54,650 nucleotides of DNA from Heterotrichella gracilis (lineage: Eukaryota > Sar > Xanthophyceae > Tribonematales > Xanthonemataceae), in NCBI GenBank assembly GCA_032358255.1, contig JAULBX010025875.1, forward strand, positions 1 through 54,650, in the 5' to 3' direction. The position numbers and the translations under genes are program-made. Below are positions 1 through 11,087 of this stretch, one piece after another. Within the stretch, counting starts at the first letter, position 1. Every line of letters begins with the position of its first letter. The notes under the pieces are model-generated. The model did not search any database, was not told where the DNA came from, and worked only from the letters and a program-made list of their open reading frames with translations.

Positions 1-3000
1 TGACCCTGTGGCAGACTGGTGGCCCCAGGTATTTGTGCGCGACGAGGTGAGCGGCGAGGACTTTGCGTTTGAGCAGCTCTCCCTCAAGCACAATGACAAG
101 ATGATGAAAGGGTTCATTCGCATGTTCCTGCCTCGCGTCATTGAGGTTAGCATCCAACGGTGCGTGTAGGAGGTAGACCTTGGTTACCAGGGAGGCATGC
201 ATGGCCATTGTCAGACAATGCTGATACGTGCATACCTTACACGTGCACGTCCCATACATCCACTGCCCACTTCCTTCATTGTAAACAAATTGCCAGTGAC
301 AGTTTTCAACGCTTACGGAACCCTTAGGTACGTTGCGAAAGACTAAGAATTGGCAATAAATCACAAAGCTGAGAACCCAACTACCTGCTTTGCAAAGTAA
401 TGCAGATATCACCTGATTCCTTGGGTATATTGTGATTATTTTTGTCTGTGTTTACTTCTCTTATTATATGGGCACCATCCAACATGACATATTAGTCGTT
501 TGTGTTAAGACACGCCGTTGCTGTCCAAGCGGATGCGCCTTGCCAGTTGCAGTTATTTGAGATTTCCAGCACATTGTGATGAGATTTGCCATTGTGTATC
601 ACCATCCAAGTTATGGCAGGTCGGTGGGTCGTGGCGGGCCAAATTTAATGTCAAAAAGTTTTTGGAGATCTTTTGTAAAGCCCGACACAATGCCGCCATT
701 GCGGCATGGAGTCCCATACTTGAGACGAGCAACACAGGCTGCATGAGGTCCATCACCCTTCTAATACAATACACCCTCAGCACATCGGATGACGTATACC
801 ATGGCGGCATCAATCATTGTCATTGCATACATCAAACTATCATCATGCCAAATCATCACCATAGCATCTTTGTCACGCTAGTCCACTGTCAGCCACACTG
901 CTCATTCAGGCCCGAAGCCTGCAACTCCCTCGAGCTTCAAGTGCAAGTGAGGGGCTGGCCGTACCTGGCGTTGTTGGACACGAGTGAGGCCATGTGCACG
1001 CACGTTGCACCAGACATCCTGGAGCAGGCGATTCTGGGTCAGCCGCCCAGCATGGCGCTACTAGCAGACAAGGAGCTGTATGTGAAGCCGGATCACAGGT
1101 AAGGACCTCTTGATTTTCCCTGACATCCTGGTTTCCCTGCGAGGCTAATAAGCCAATGCAGTCGAGGATGCACCTAGGAGGGGTGCTGGATTGGGGGACG
1201 CTGCTGAGGCGTCGTAAGTAACGTTAGGAACAGTGGCCGCAGCATCCTTGTATCTGTTTTAGCGTATATAATGGAGAGAATGAGGGTGTTCAGTACAGTA
1301 TATCGATGCATATGACAGTGCTTTATACACCAAAAAATCATTTTTTTATGCTTTTGCGCCACGTTCCCTGTGTTACAGGATTCTGTACAGAGTCTAAGCC
1401 ATGACACCACACATGCCATGCACATGCACATGCTTGCACAACTGAGGGGATAAAAGGCACACCAGACAATAATTTCTGCAGGGCTAGAACCACAGACAAC
1501 CAAAGCTTACTTTCCAATTGTCCATGATTTTCTGTAGGATATCAAATGCTGGATTTGCGCGGTACTGATTTGCAGTACAAAACAATAAAACAGGGGTCCA
1601 CTTGCGGTGCAGGAACAGCACCGGGTATAGCCACCTGGTGGTGGCCCTCCGTAAAAACTTGGAATATCACAGAGCGCTGGGGTTTTGTGGAACAGTGGGG
1701 GTAGTATGCCCCAGTCAGGTGAGACAAGCCCTGGCATGCATGTGGTCAACATAAGATGAGGTAGTGGCTGGTTCAGAGGCTAGCTTGTATTGGAAGTCTT
1801 TAGGGTTTACATGGGCTAGCTACTTGAACTGCCGGGCGCGCGTAGCCCTAAAACAAAGCAGAAATAAATTAAATCCCCTTTGCACACGTGAATCCTTCCT
1901 GGCAATTAGTTTGTTTGCTATTATGCTGTGCATGTGCATTGCTCAGCTGCATCCTTGCGCCTGCAGCTGGGAATGCTATCTGCCATGGAAGACGTACAGG
2001 AGCTGGTGAGGGCAGGGTGGCTCACCCTCCTGCTCTACGCCTCAAGTGCCATCGGCAGCAGGGCCCTAGAAGACAAGGGCACTGGGTTGATCCATGGCGA
2101 CCAGAATGCACAGAACGCATTTGTGTCGCTTGCCCTGTACGGACACAACGCGGTGCTTTTTGTGATGGTGGGTGGTGGGGTTGGAGGGGTGCGTACTGGG
2201 CCCGCTGATGTGCCGTCCTTGCAGTGAAGCTATGGTGATGGTGGCATTCTTGGTGGTATTCTTAGTGGAGGCGTGCTGGTGAGGCTGGGTAGCAGTCCCA
2301 ATGCACGGCATGCAGCCAGCACTACAGTCATGGTCCGCCGCCCGTCTCTGCCTCACCCAGCATCACCGCCAATGACAACGTCACCATAGCGGCCATGCCA
2401 TGTGAGGCAGGACACCGTTCGGCAGATGGCAGGATGGGATCCCATGTTGCACTGCATACTGGGGGGTTCCGGACTCAATATATTTATTATAAATTGGCAG
2501 CACACACTCTAAATTGCACCTCAACCTTCACTTGCTTATAGTACACAGCAGGGCGTTAGATGGTATTCGATGCCGTGCACATGCTGCAGGATAAAGACGA
2601 GTACTTTTGCCGCACTCCGTCCTTCAAGTCTGTGCTAGAGCTCTTCCAAGAAGGTGGCCCTTATCACAACACGGCAGTGGGAGGGTTTCCTCGCATCAAC
2701 ATGGTCAGGTGCATTGTCGATTGTGCATTTTAACTGTGCTGGCTGGGTCACAGACTGCACCTTGTATGCAAGCCTTTCCTGAAAGTGCTGGACTGGTAAT
2801 TGCACAACTTGAAAATGGGTTTGTTTTATTTATACGCAGTTTTCCTGGACCGGGTGTCGTGGATGTGGTGCGTGACATTGACCGGCCGCAGTGGTACCTG
2901 CCCCCTGGCGGCCAGTCCCCTCTAGCTGTCTACAATTGTGGCGAGGTGGACAAGAAAGACTGGCAGAAGAGCTTCCACAGGCCTGAGCATGCAATAGGTG

Positions 3001-3141
3001 CGCGCACTGTGGATACATTTGAAGTTAAAAGTACTACGCATGTCTGCTTCGGTCGTGCACCAAGCTGGTTGCTTCTGTTTCTTGCTACACTTGTATCGTG
3101 CTCAACTTGTTGCTGCAGGCGTAGTGCAATATCCTACTTGA
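1..3141 (+). CDS. Unrecognised protein, 3' portion of a multi-exon gene (partial at the 5' end)
   Basis: Seven exons keep phase throughout: <2-145, 935-1098, 1167-1213, 1947-2167, 2560-2708, 2840-2997 and 3119-3141 (TGA). Together they give about 301 C-terminal residues. I do not recognise the family. The translation is acidic and hydrophobic in a globular way, with phrases such as DWWPQVFVRDE, RGWPYLALLD, AMEDVQELV, AVLFVMMVFDAVHMLQ and QWYLPPGGQSPLAVYNCG. There is no obvious zinc finger, P-loop, kinase motif or long membrane segment; the only markedly hydrophobic stretch is the junction of exons 4 and 5. Two acceptors (before 935 and 1167) end in GAG rather than CAG, so those starts are less certain. 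The last exon adds only a few residues after HAIG. The gene begins outside the window and converges tail-to-tail with the minus-strand gene ending at 4389. Confidence 0.55.
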
Positions 3142-4388
3142 AACTATGCAAAGCCTCGTACTCCTTTTCCAGCAAGTTGTCAGGGTAAAACGTATTTTAA
3201 AGGTTCGGTAAGGTGTGCAGCATGGATGTCCCAGCCAGTGCAGCCAGGTGAGCAGCTGCCCTACACCCCTTGGGTTACTAACCGTGAGCGAAAGCCCTGA
3301 CCTGGGATTGGCAGAGTGCATCACGAATTTTACAGCATGGCGGTGGGTGCTGGAAACTCTTTGATATGCGCATTCCATTCCCGACACCAGCGCCAGCGCT
3401 GTCAACATGGATCTCTCGAGTTCTGGAACAAAATTACACCAACTTGCCAATGACTGCACCCCAACTTGAGGTACAAAACCGGGCTAGTCAATGTGGCAAC
3501 AGCTGCTGTGACATGCTTTATTGACTCCTGCACTGCGGCAGGCTAAGTTTTCTTTCTAATTATCTAATTTGACGTTCCTGAATGTCCTTGAAGGTTTTAA
3601 TTGTTATTATGACTCATGAGCATCATCACATTAATGAGCGAGTCATTGACAATGTGATGATGCAGTTGTCAATAATTTGTAACTGGTCATTAATAAACTG
3701 TAATGTATCCATCTGGCGACATGTCTGCTCAGTACTGCAAATTGCATTGCAATGTCGTCAGATGGCCAGCGACTCCATTAATGGTATTCATCAACATCGA
3801 GGACTCAGTATTTAGCAGACTCAACATGTTTTACAATGTACATATATCATATGGATAGTAAAATACAGCCATCTGTTGGCAATCATGATCGTGCGCAGAG
3901 ATCATGCAATGCAGGCTGCATGATTAGTTACTATAATATATTATACTGTATTCATTTGATTATTGAACGCCGTTGGCAGTGCGCCCCATTGAATGCCAAC
4001 AACCAACCGTGATCTTCACTGGTCACTCCTCTAGAGCCCGACGTCATACTGTCCAGCCTGGAGTTCGGAACTTCCTTCAAGGGCACTGCCCCGCAACTTT
4101 TACCTGCCAGGTGGACCAGTGGTAGGTCCACCATATCGGTTCAACCGACTTCAGAAACAGCCGAGCACATATATTGTTTTGCACATGTCGTTGTGGATCC
4201 CAGCTTCGAGTAGAAGTATCCGATACGGATAATCCCAACTTCAAGAAAACAAAACTCTAACATGTTGTCACCACTAGCCCTTAATCAAGGCAGATGTAAA
4301 TTGGCCATCCTGTTGTCCTAGGTTGTCATTGTTCCTTGCCAACACCAGCCACTAGGCCCTACAGCCCAGTCCCTAAACCCTATTGTTC
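3142..4388. other. Intergenic region between convergent genes
   Basis: This region of about 1.2 kb separates the end of the first gene from the stop codon of the minus-strand O-fucosyltransferase gene, so it should hold both 3' UTRs. The middle part (about 3540-3960) is AT-rich with many short direct and inverted words. A short telomere-like CCCTAAACCC occurs near 4370. I see no convincing coding exon. Confidence 0.5.
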
Positions 4389-7300
4389 CTATTGATCCTC
4401 CCCCATCACCGAGCCCGGGTACAGCAGGTTGACGCGGTCGGGGTAGCGTGCGATGCGCTCGCGCAGGATGGCGTAGGTGAAGCTGGAAGGCGGGGAGGAT
4501 ATGAACACAGTGGCATGCAACGCAACCTCCTGCTCCACCAGGGCGTCCATGTAGATGGTGCCCGGCGCGGGACTAGAGCCAGCCTGGGGGGAGAGGGATG
4601 GGGGCGCAAAGGTAAGGAACTTCCACCATGTCGTTCATGGATGATTGTGCGGGTTCCAGGGAAATGTGACAGTTGTTGCGGGAATTTGAGACATTTGGTA
4701 GTACGTGAATTACTGGTAGTGGATGGGCAATCTAAATATCTACTAGTAAACTGAGACGTTTTCTTCATTTTACATTTTTTATTCAACCTTCTGTGTTGTA
4801 GATCCACCTCCATGCCACTCGTCTTGTCCCCACCAGTTTATGCACTTGTACTATAGGATCAGCCAGTTCAATTGCATAAGTGATGCCAACATATTAGGGA
4901 AATTCTGTAAAAAAAACCTTTACGATTGTGGTAATACTCTGTAGGAGGTACATTAGCAGGTCAGCTAATTGCATGTGTGGTGGCTTCCTCCTAGCCTGCA
5001 GCTCAGGATCTTGATCATATCATGTACTAAAAAGCATGATGTACTGCAGCACCCTCCCTGAGCATGCAACCCCAGCGACGCGCACTTTGTGGTTTTCCAC
5101 AGAGACAAAATGAAGTACTCATACCATGAACCAAGACCCTACATTGGTGCGCAGATGCAGAATGCACTGCCCTTCCATTACTGCACACCATTTCTGATTT
5201 TTGCTAAAGTTGCCCACCCGCCTTACCTTGTCCCCCCAGTGGAAGCGCCTGTCATGAGGGTTGAGGTTGTGCACTGTGTGGATGCCCGCTTGTCTCTGGA
5301 GGAGCATGAGCACAGTAGGGCGAATGCCTGCGCAACACACAGTCATCACCGTTGCCATCACCACCATCAGCAGCGCCACCATAAGAACTGCGGGGCACAT
5401 GCCTACACACCAACCCGTGCACCATTCACTGAGTGCGAGGCGAGTTCTCGTTGATTTGCAGGTGGTGTGCAGATCCCTTGTCGCTTGGATTTGAAGTTTG
5501 CAAGCAGAGATGCAATATTCCATGCCACTTCCTCCACCCTGACACGAGATTTGCAAGTTCACGGGGTGCATGTGCACGCACCTGAAGATGACACCAGAAA
5601 TGCGTGGCAGAGGTTGTATTTATCCATGGCCTGCCGCACAGTCGCTGCCAAGGTTTTGTGTAGGTTAGGAGGTTTGCATTTTTGTAGGTTCGTTTGGTTG
5701 AATTTTAGGTCATTTGCTGCCGCGCCCTCCCACTCTTGCATGCAGGTGTCGTTGGGGTTGAAGGGGCGGACATGGAAGGCAATGTAGCGGGGAGGGAGGG
5801 AGGAGCTGCTGGCTGAGTTGGCACAACCTGCCTTGCTGCTGGAGCAAGCGTGTGAACCCCTGAGAGCTCGTACTGAACAAGGGGAAGAAAACATGGTTTG
5901 GATAAATTTCTGAGCGTGCTCCTGCACGGCTTGCGCCTTTTGGATGTATCTTGCGGCTTCTAGGAACCCTCGCTGACAATCGGTAGGCTTCTCAACATCC
6001 TTTAACTGCCATCAACACATGTAGAGATTAGCCAATGGAGTGAATGCAACAATCTGCCAGCAAATTGACGAGGCAACAGAGTAGTTGCCGTACATGTATA
6101 TTTGCCATACATGTAGATATGCTGAGTTCTAGGTGATGCGAGCAGACAGAACAACATTAGTACCCAGCACACATTACGACTCACAAAAAATCAATTGCAC
6201 TGCAGATTAAAAGGAAACTCAGCCACGTGCTGGAAGGCTATAGGCTAGTGGATGCGCCTTTCAACCAAGTCACTAGTACAGCTACACGCGTGGCCCAGTA
6301 AGATGCAGTAATCAGTGCCAATCTTACACAATGCATCCGCCACAAGCCGCTGGCAGGTACCAGCCTGCAGTAAACCCCGGCTAGTACAAGTTATCAAGGC
6401 AGGTGAGTACATTTTGTTCCAAAGCCTCATTTTACCACGCCTGCCATGCCAAATTTGAGTGGCGCAATTTGTGCAAGGTTGACTACTCATCTGGCTGCAA
6501 ACCTGGCTCACCCTGACTTCACTATCATTCCACGTACCGAGACGAGAGAGTATATGTGCTTTGTGATTGCTCCTTGCTCCTGTAGGGCCACATACTGATG
6601 GCCAGCAGACAGATTGTGCAGTGACCGCAGCATGGCCGTTGAGCATCCGTACATGTCGAAATGCATGCGCTGCATGAGATACAATTGTCAAGGAAGATGC
6701 GGTGGCGATTGAAAAGTAAAGCAGTGGCCATGTGACGGATTCAGAGATGCAGGGGCACTGCCTTGTCCAACAAATTGTTGGCAACAATGACAATGCCCAC
6801 ATTACTGTAATTGTTACTGTTCTCCCATCAACAGGAATGAGGATCAGCACAGCCCTGCATGCACATAATACCAACACCAGCAAATGCTGAGGGACGTGGC
6901 ATACAGGGCACTTATCACTTGGAATATTGATAACAATTTATGTGGCAAATTGAGGTGGGCTGATATGATTCTTCACTCAGTGTTATCAAACATATCCCTG
7001 ATCCCCAACTTGCGTCTCCGCCATGTTCTTTGCCCCAAAACGCATGTAACGGCCCAATAAGACGGCCCAGATGCATGTCCTGAGTACCGACCGTGTGCGT
7101 CGCATTGCTAAGGTGAAGGTCCAAGCTACGATCCTGGAAGAATTCATAGCGCTTGGAAAAGCCTTCAGTGTAGAGGAACACATCAAATGTAGCATCCCAC
7201 CCTGCAACCAGGGCCCCATCTATCTGCTGCATCTGCTTGAACTGTATGATTGCACAGGTGCGGCATGCGTGGTACACTTTTGAAATGGGATCAGCTGATG

Positions 7301-9276
7301 CACACTCGAAAATAAGTGGTCTTAAGACACTCTCAGCAGTTCAGAGTAACAAACAACGTGACCGTCCTCAAAATGAGCCCTTTCCTGCATCCCTGTGTTG
7401 CTTTGATTTGTTGCCATACCTTTCTCCTTAAGCTCCGGGACAGTAACTGTGGGCACATATCGTTCCAGCAGCTGCCTGTCAAACACCTCATCAAAGGTGA
7501 ACTCCCAGCGACCATCAGTGTCCCTGGAAACATAGTTGGTCAGATTAAGAACGAGATCGGAGTCAGCTGTCGCATATAGCTTGAAGACATATAATCTGTG
7601 CGCTTCATATTATCGTGCTTGGCGGAATTATGTGCCGCATGTGTCGTGGACAGGTCTGACAATTCAAAGCTGGTCCCCACCAAGTTGGCCCTTACCCTAT
7701 TCTGTAATGGTTTGAGAAGTTTGGCAAGATGAGCGTGCGGTTGAGCTTCTTGGCCAAAAACACGTTTGAGATAAAGGCTGCAAACTGGTTGTTGGGCCCA
7801 AACTGTACAATGGGAAACAGATACTGGCCACGTATAGGCTCAACCAGAGCATGCGCTGCCTGGGAAGGTGCCGCATGCACACCCGTTTCTGGGAGTGGGA
7901 GGAATTGTTTGGAGAACAGCGGCCTTTTATGGCGCACCAATGGTGCCCTGTTGCTGCCATGCAAGTCCTCCGCGGCCACCTGCGATGGACACATGTGTGA
8001 ATTTAGGAATTCCTGGAAATCCAAGAATAGAGGGCATGGCTTTGCAACATGTCTCTCCTGGCGCACAATGCGCGGGCTGTGATGCTTCTAACTTTTGGAA
8101 ATGAGCCTGTGAGGGCCAGAACAGAAATGCAGTAACTGCGCTCTGGTCCATTTTGCTATATGCGGCACAACATACAAGCATGCAGCATATGAAGGGCTTT
8201 AAGTACTGTTGTCGTATAAGGCAATGGGTTGTATGCACCGCATGCTGCGCAAGCTTTTGCTTTTGAGCGGAAGTGAGGCCGCAATACCATGCCGTGAGTG
8301 CTTACACATTTACCTTCAAAAGTGACCCAGCTTGAGGCAGCAGCGATGTGCTGCCCACCAGTGGTTTCCGATTGATGGCAAACTTGGAGCTCCGCTGCTG
8401 GCCTGCATCAATCTGCACAGCAGCCGCCACTATTATAGCCACAGTTATATGCGAGCCCGTCGTTAACAATTATATACGCAGTTGGAATTTGGAGATGGTG
8501 GGTGGCGTTACCTGTGCAAGTGCAACTGCTGTATTGTTGTACCACCTACATGGCTACACCAGGTACACCAGGTGCATACACGTTACCCTGTGCAGGTTGC
8601 CTTGTATCTACTTCCAACCCACGTAACTCACAACATGCACTCCAGCGATATGAACAGGCATGCACAAGCGCATAGCAGGTCTAGGCTCACACTGTCTACA
8701 CCGTTGTTGCACCGACCAGTGCACTGGGCTAGGTCAGAACAGCTATTGCACACATGCCAGTGGGCAAAGGGTTCCCTATTAACATATGCATATGCAGTCT
8801 GTCTGTCCATATATTATACGTATGCGCGGGAAGTGCGAGGGGTTGCAGTTCAAGGGGTGCATGTGCAGGGTTTGGTAGGGTTGCAGGCATGTGGTGGTGC
8901 CGCTCATAGGTGTGCACTCCACTATTGAACAGCGTTGGGCAGTTGCAGCTCTTTCAATCTTGTTATGCCGATATCAAACGTTTTGTGTTTTACCAGCACA
9001 TTCACACGTTGTTGGGAAAGTGAAGCGTGGGGAAGTACCAGTTGGCGTCAACATGCAAGGCTTGAACCCCTACAGGCTCCTCACAAAAGGGGGCATTATG
9101 GGAAGTGTCAACAGCGAACTGTAAGCCAGGATACTGTAAGCCATGAGCACCTGCCAAGGGCCTGAGGTGGTACCCAAGCGCCCAGCACCTGCCAGTTGTT
9201 TCTTGCTTACCTTTGCCAGGTAGCACCCCAGAAGCAAGGTCAGCAGAATGCCTGGCCACGGCTGCTGCTGTAGCAT
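4389..9276 (-). CDS. O-fucosyltransferase-family protein (GDP-fucose protein O-fucosyltransferase-like)
   Basis: Eight phase-consistent exons run right to left: 9276-9211, 8412-8314, 7979-7696, 7523-7420, 7294-7088, 5872-5582, 5327-5227 and 4583-4389 (TAG), giving 448 aa. The start is chosen because exon 1 encodes a hydrophobic signal or anchor (MLQQQPWPGILLTLLLGCYL) ending exactly at an AAG|GTAAGC donor. Residues about 108-142 carry the family's N-terminal signature: PIVQFGPNNQFAAFISN, then LAKKLNRTLILPNF. This resembles the glycine-rich N-N-Q / ALNRTLVLP donor-binding region of plant and animal O-FucTs. Residues 283-293 (YIAFHVRPFNP) correspond to the conserved Y-I-A-x-H-x-R block. The end (ATVFISSPPSSFTYAIL) matches the final S-x-x-S-x-F motif. 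It should be a secretory-pathway glycosyltransferase, in the ER or Golgi. Exon 5's donor (G|GTACTC) and the 1.2-kb intron after it are the least certain parts. Acceptor protein or glycan is unknown; cell-wall or ciliary glycoproteins are plausible. Confidence 0.83.
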
Positions 9277-11087
9277 TGGGGAAGGGCACGCTGTCCTGCG
9301 CCCGTGTGGTGTGCCTTCAGTGGCATTGGTAAGACGCGGTTGTGTCGGGCATGTGTGTGTGGGGGGTCTCTGGCCGGGGGCTCTCTGGGCGGTTATTAAA
9401 AACGCTACGACTTATCAATATGCAAGCTTACGACAGGATAGGATACCCGTGGAGGTATACATAACTGCTGTCAAAGGCAAACGCATGCATTGCATACGAA
9501 GCGTCTAAGAATGGGCGCCGTGCGGACTGCGCGGCAACAAAGTAAACTATAAAATATATTTTCTTGCGCAGCGAGGACCCTCGTTATTCCCTGGCAGAGA
9601 GACGTCTGAGAGAGTCCTAGATCTAGGCAGATCTTGGCGTTTTGGGTCGCCGTGCAGGGAATACTTTTATGCAGATATGATCACTAGAGCGAGGTTGGGC
9701 AACCTTATACACGCGATGGTTAGTTCGATTAGCTGTGCACCCATAAGTTTGTTGGAGTTTATTACCCCAATTTTGCTTCAAAATGTGTCGCTGTCAACCA
9801 GTTGCATGCATATCACTTGAAAACCCAAAGCGGGGACTTGACAAATCCCCGCAGGGCCTGTACATCACCAGGCTGCAGAGTCACAACTGACTTATAAGGC
9901 AGGGCGGATGGTGGGTATAGATCACAACAAAAAAGTAAATTACTCGATACACCAGTGTCCGTGTAGATCCTGCCCAACTTCAAGGTTGTCCAGCCTTGTG
10001 AAAGCAATTCTGATGACAACCTGACATGCGGTGCGCCCACTTGAGATAAACTCTCGCACGGGCACACACCAGTGCTTTTGGAGCATTAAACTCATTAATA
10101 TATGTTTGCGTGCTATCAAGGAGTGTTGCTGTCGAGCCGTGCTCAGGTAATTTGAAGTGGATCTCTGCAGCAGCTCCGCTGCCTAACCAGTACTGTGCTA
10201 GCCATTGTGGAAAGCCGGGTCCCAAGCGGGAAACACCCAAGTTCACTATTCATAGGTTAGGTTCTTGTTATACGTGTCTCTCACTGTAGTGATGCTGACC
10301 TCCAGAGTGTTCCTTTACTGTCCTCAGGAACCGCGCATGCAGCGATGCCGTTGTGGTCAGAGGTCGCGACAACACCTGTTACACTGACATCTGGCGCTAG
10401 TGTTATATATTTACTTTGCGCATCGACATAAAACTTCTCTTTGTTTCCACAGACGACAGGCGTGTCACTTCTTCGTGAGCCTGCACAAGGCTTTGGAAAC
10501 TTGTCCAGGCGAACGATGCCCAACTCCGAGGTAAGGAGGCACTGTGATCTCGTGAGCTCAGTAGATAGACCGAATAATTTGACCTTTATTGCGAAGTCAA
10601 TGCATTGCACACTGTAGTACACCTTGCCTGCCTGATTCTGGGTGTGTGCTTCCACTGCAGTGAGTGGCAGAGGGTGTGGTCTGCTGAACCAATTCAAGTC
10701 AAACACTGGAAGCGCATAGTAACTAGAAGAAATAGCAGCGCAAATTATAGCTTGGCAAAACTGGGGCTGGGCAGGTTTGGCAACCTGACACTCGCACCAG
10801 TCTTCTTGGAGGTGCACTGCCCAGTGGCTGCAGCCTGCAACCTGCGCAGCGCTCCTACACAGCAACCACAGGCCAACACCAGCGGCGTATGGAACAGCTG
10901 GGAAGGATATACATGGGATGCAACCCCTCTACCATCTCTCATAGTGAATCACATCAGCACCCACGCCTGCCCCACGCCTGCCCAGCCAATGCAACGCCGG
11001 TGCAGTGGTAGGTCAGCTCTCCACGAGTTGACGCACTAGCTACCCTTCCTGTCAGGGCTACCACCTCTCTTTCTGTGTGGCCTCTGG
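9277..11087. other. Region between divergent genes with unresolved coding signal on the minus strand
   Basis: This gap lies between the start codons of the O-fucosyltransferase (-) and phosphodiesterase (+) genes and should contain both promoters and 5' UTRs. The minus strand holds long open stretches at 10865-10281 (with readable parts such as LGIVRLDKFPKPCAGSR and PDVSVTGVVATSDHNG) and at 10246-9980 (IHFKLPEHGSTATLLDS). I could not join them with phase-compatible splice sites. An alternative minus-strand exon, AG|GCT at about 10485 reading AHEEVTRLSSVETKRSF, overlaps the first in another frame. A short unknown minus-strand gene may therefore lie here. Plus-strand 10605-11039 is also open but looks like sequence upstream of the phosphodiesterase. 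Confidence 0.35.

Noticed and set aside
6245..6883. Minus-strand 212-codon open frame as an extra exon of the O-fucosyltransferase
   Set aside because: It lies in the large intron, reads Cys/His-rich and low quality, and the flanking exons already join perfectly in phase (GTC G|TA) without it.
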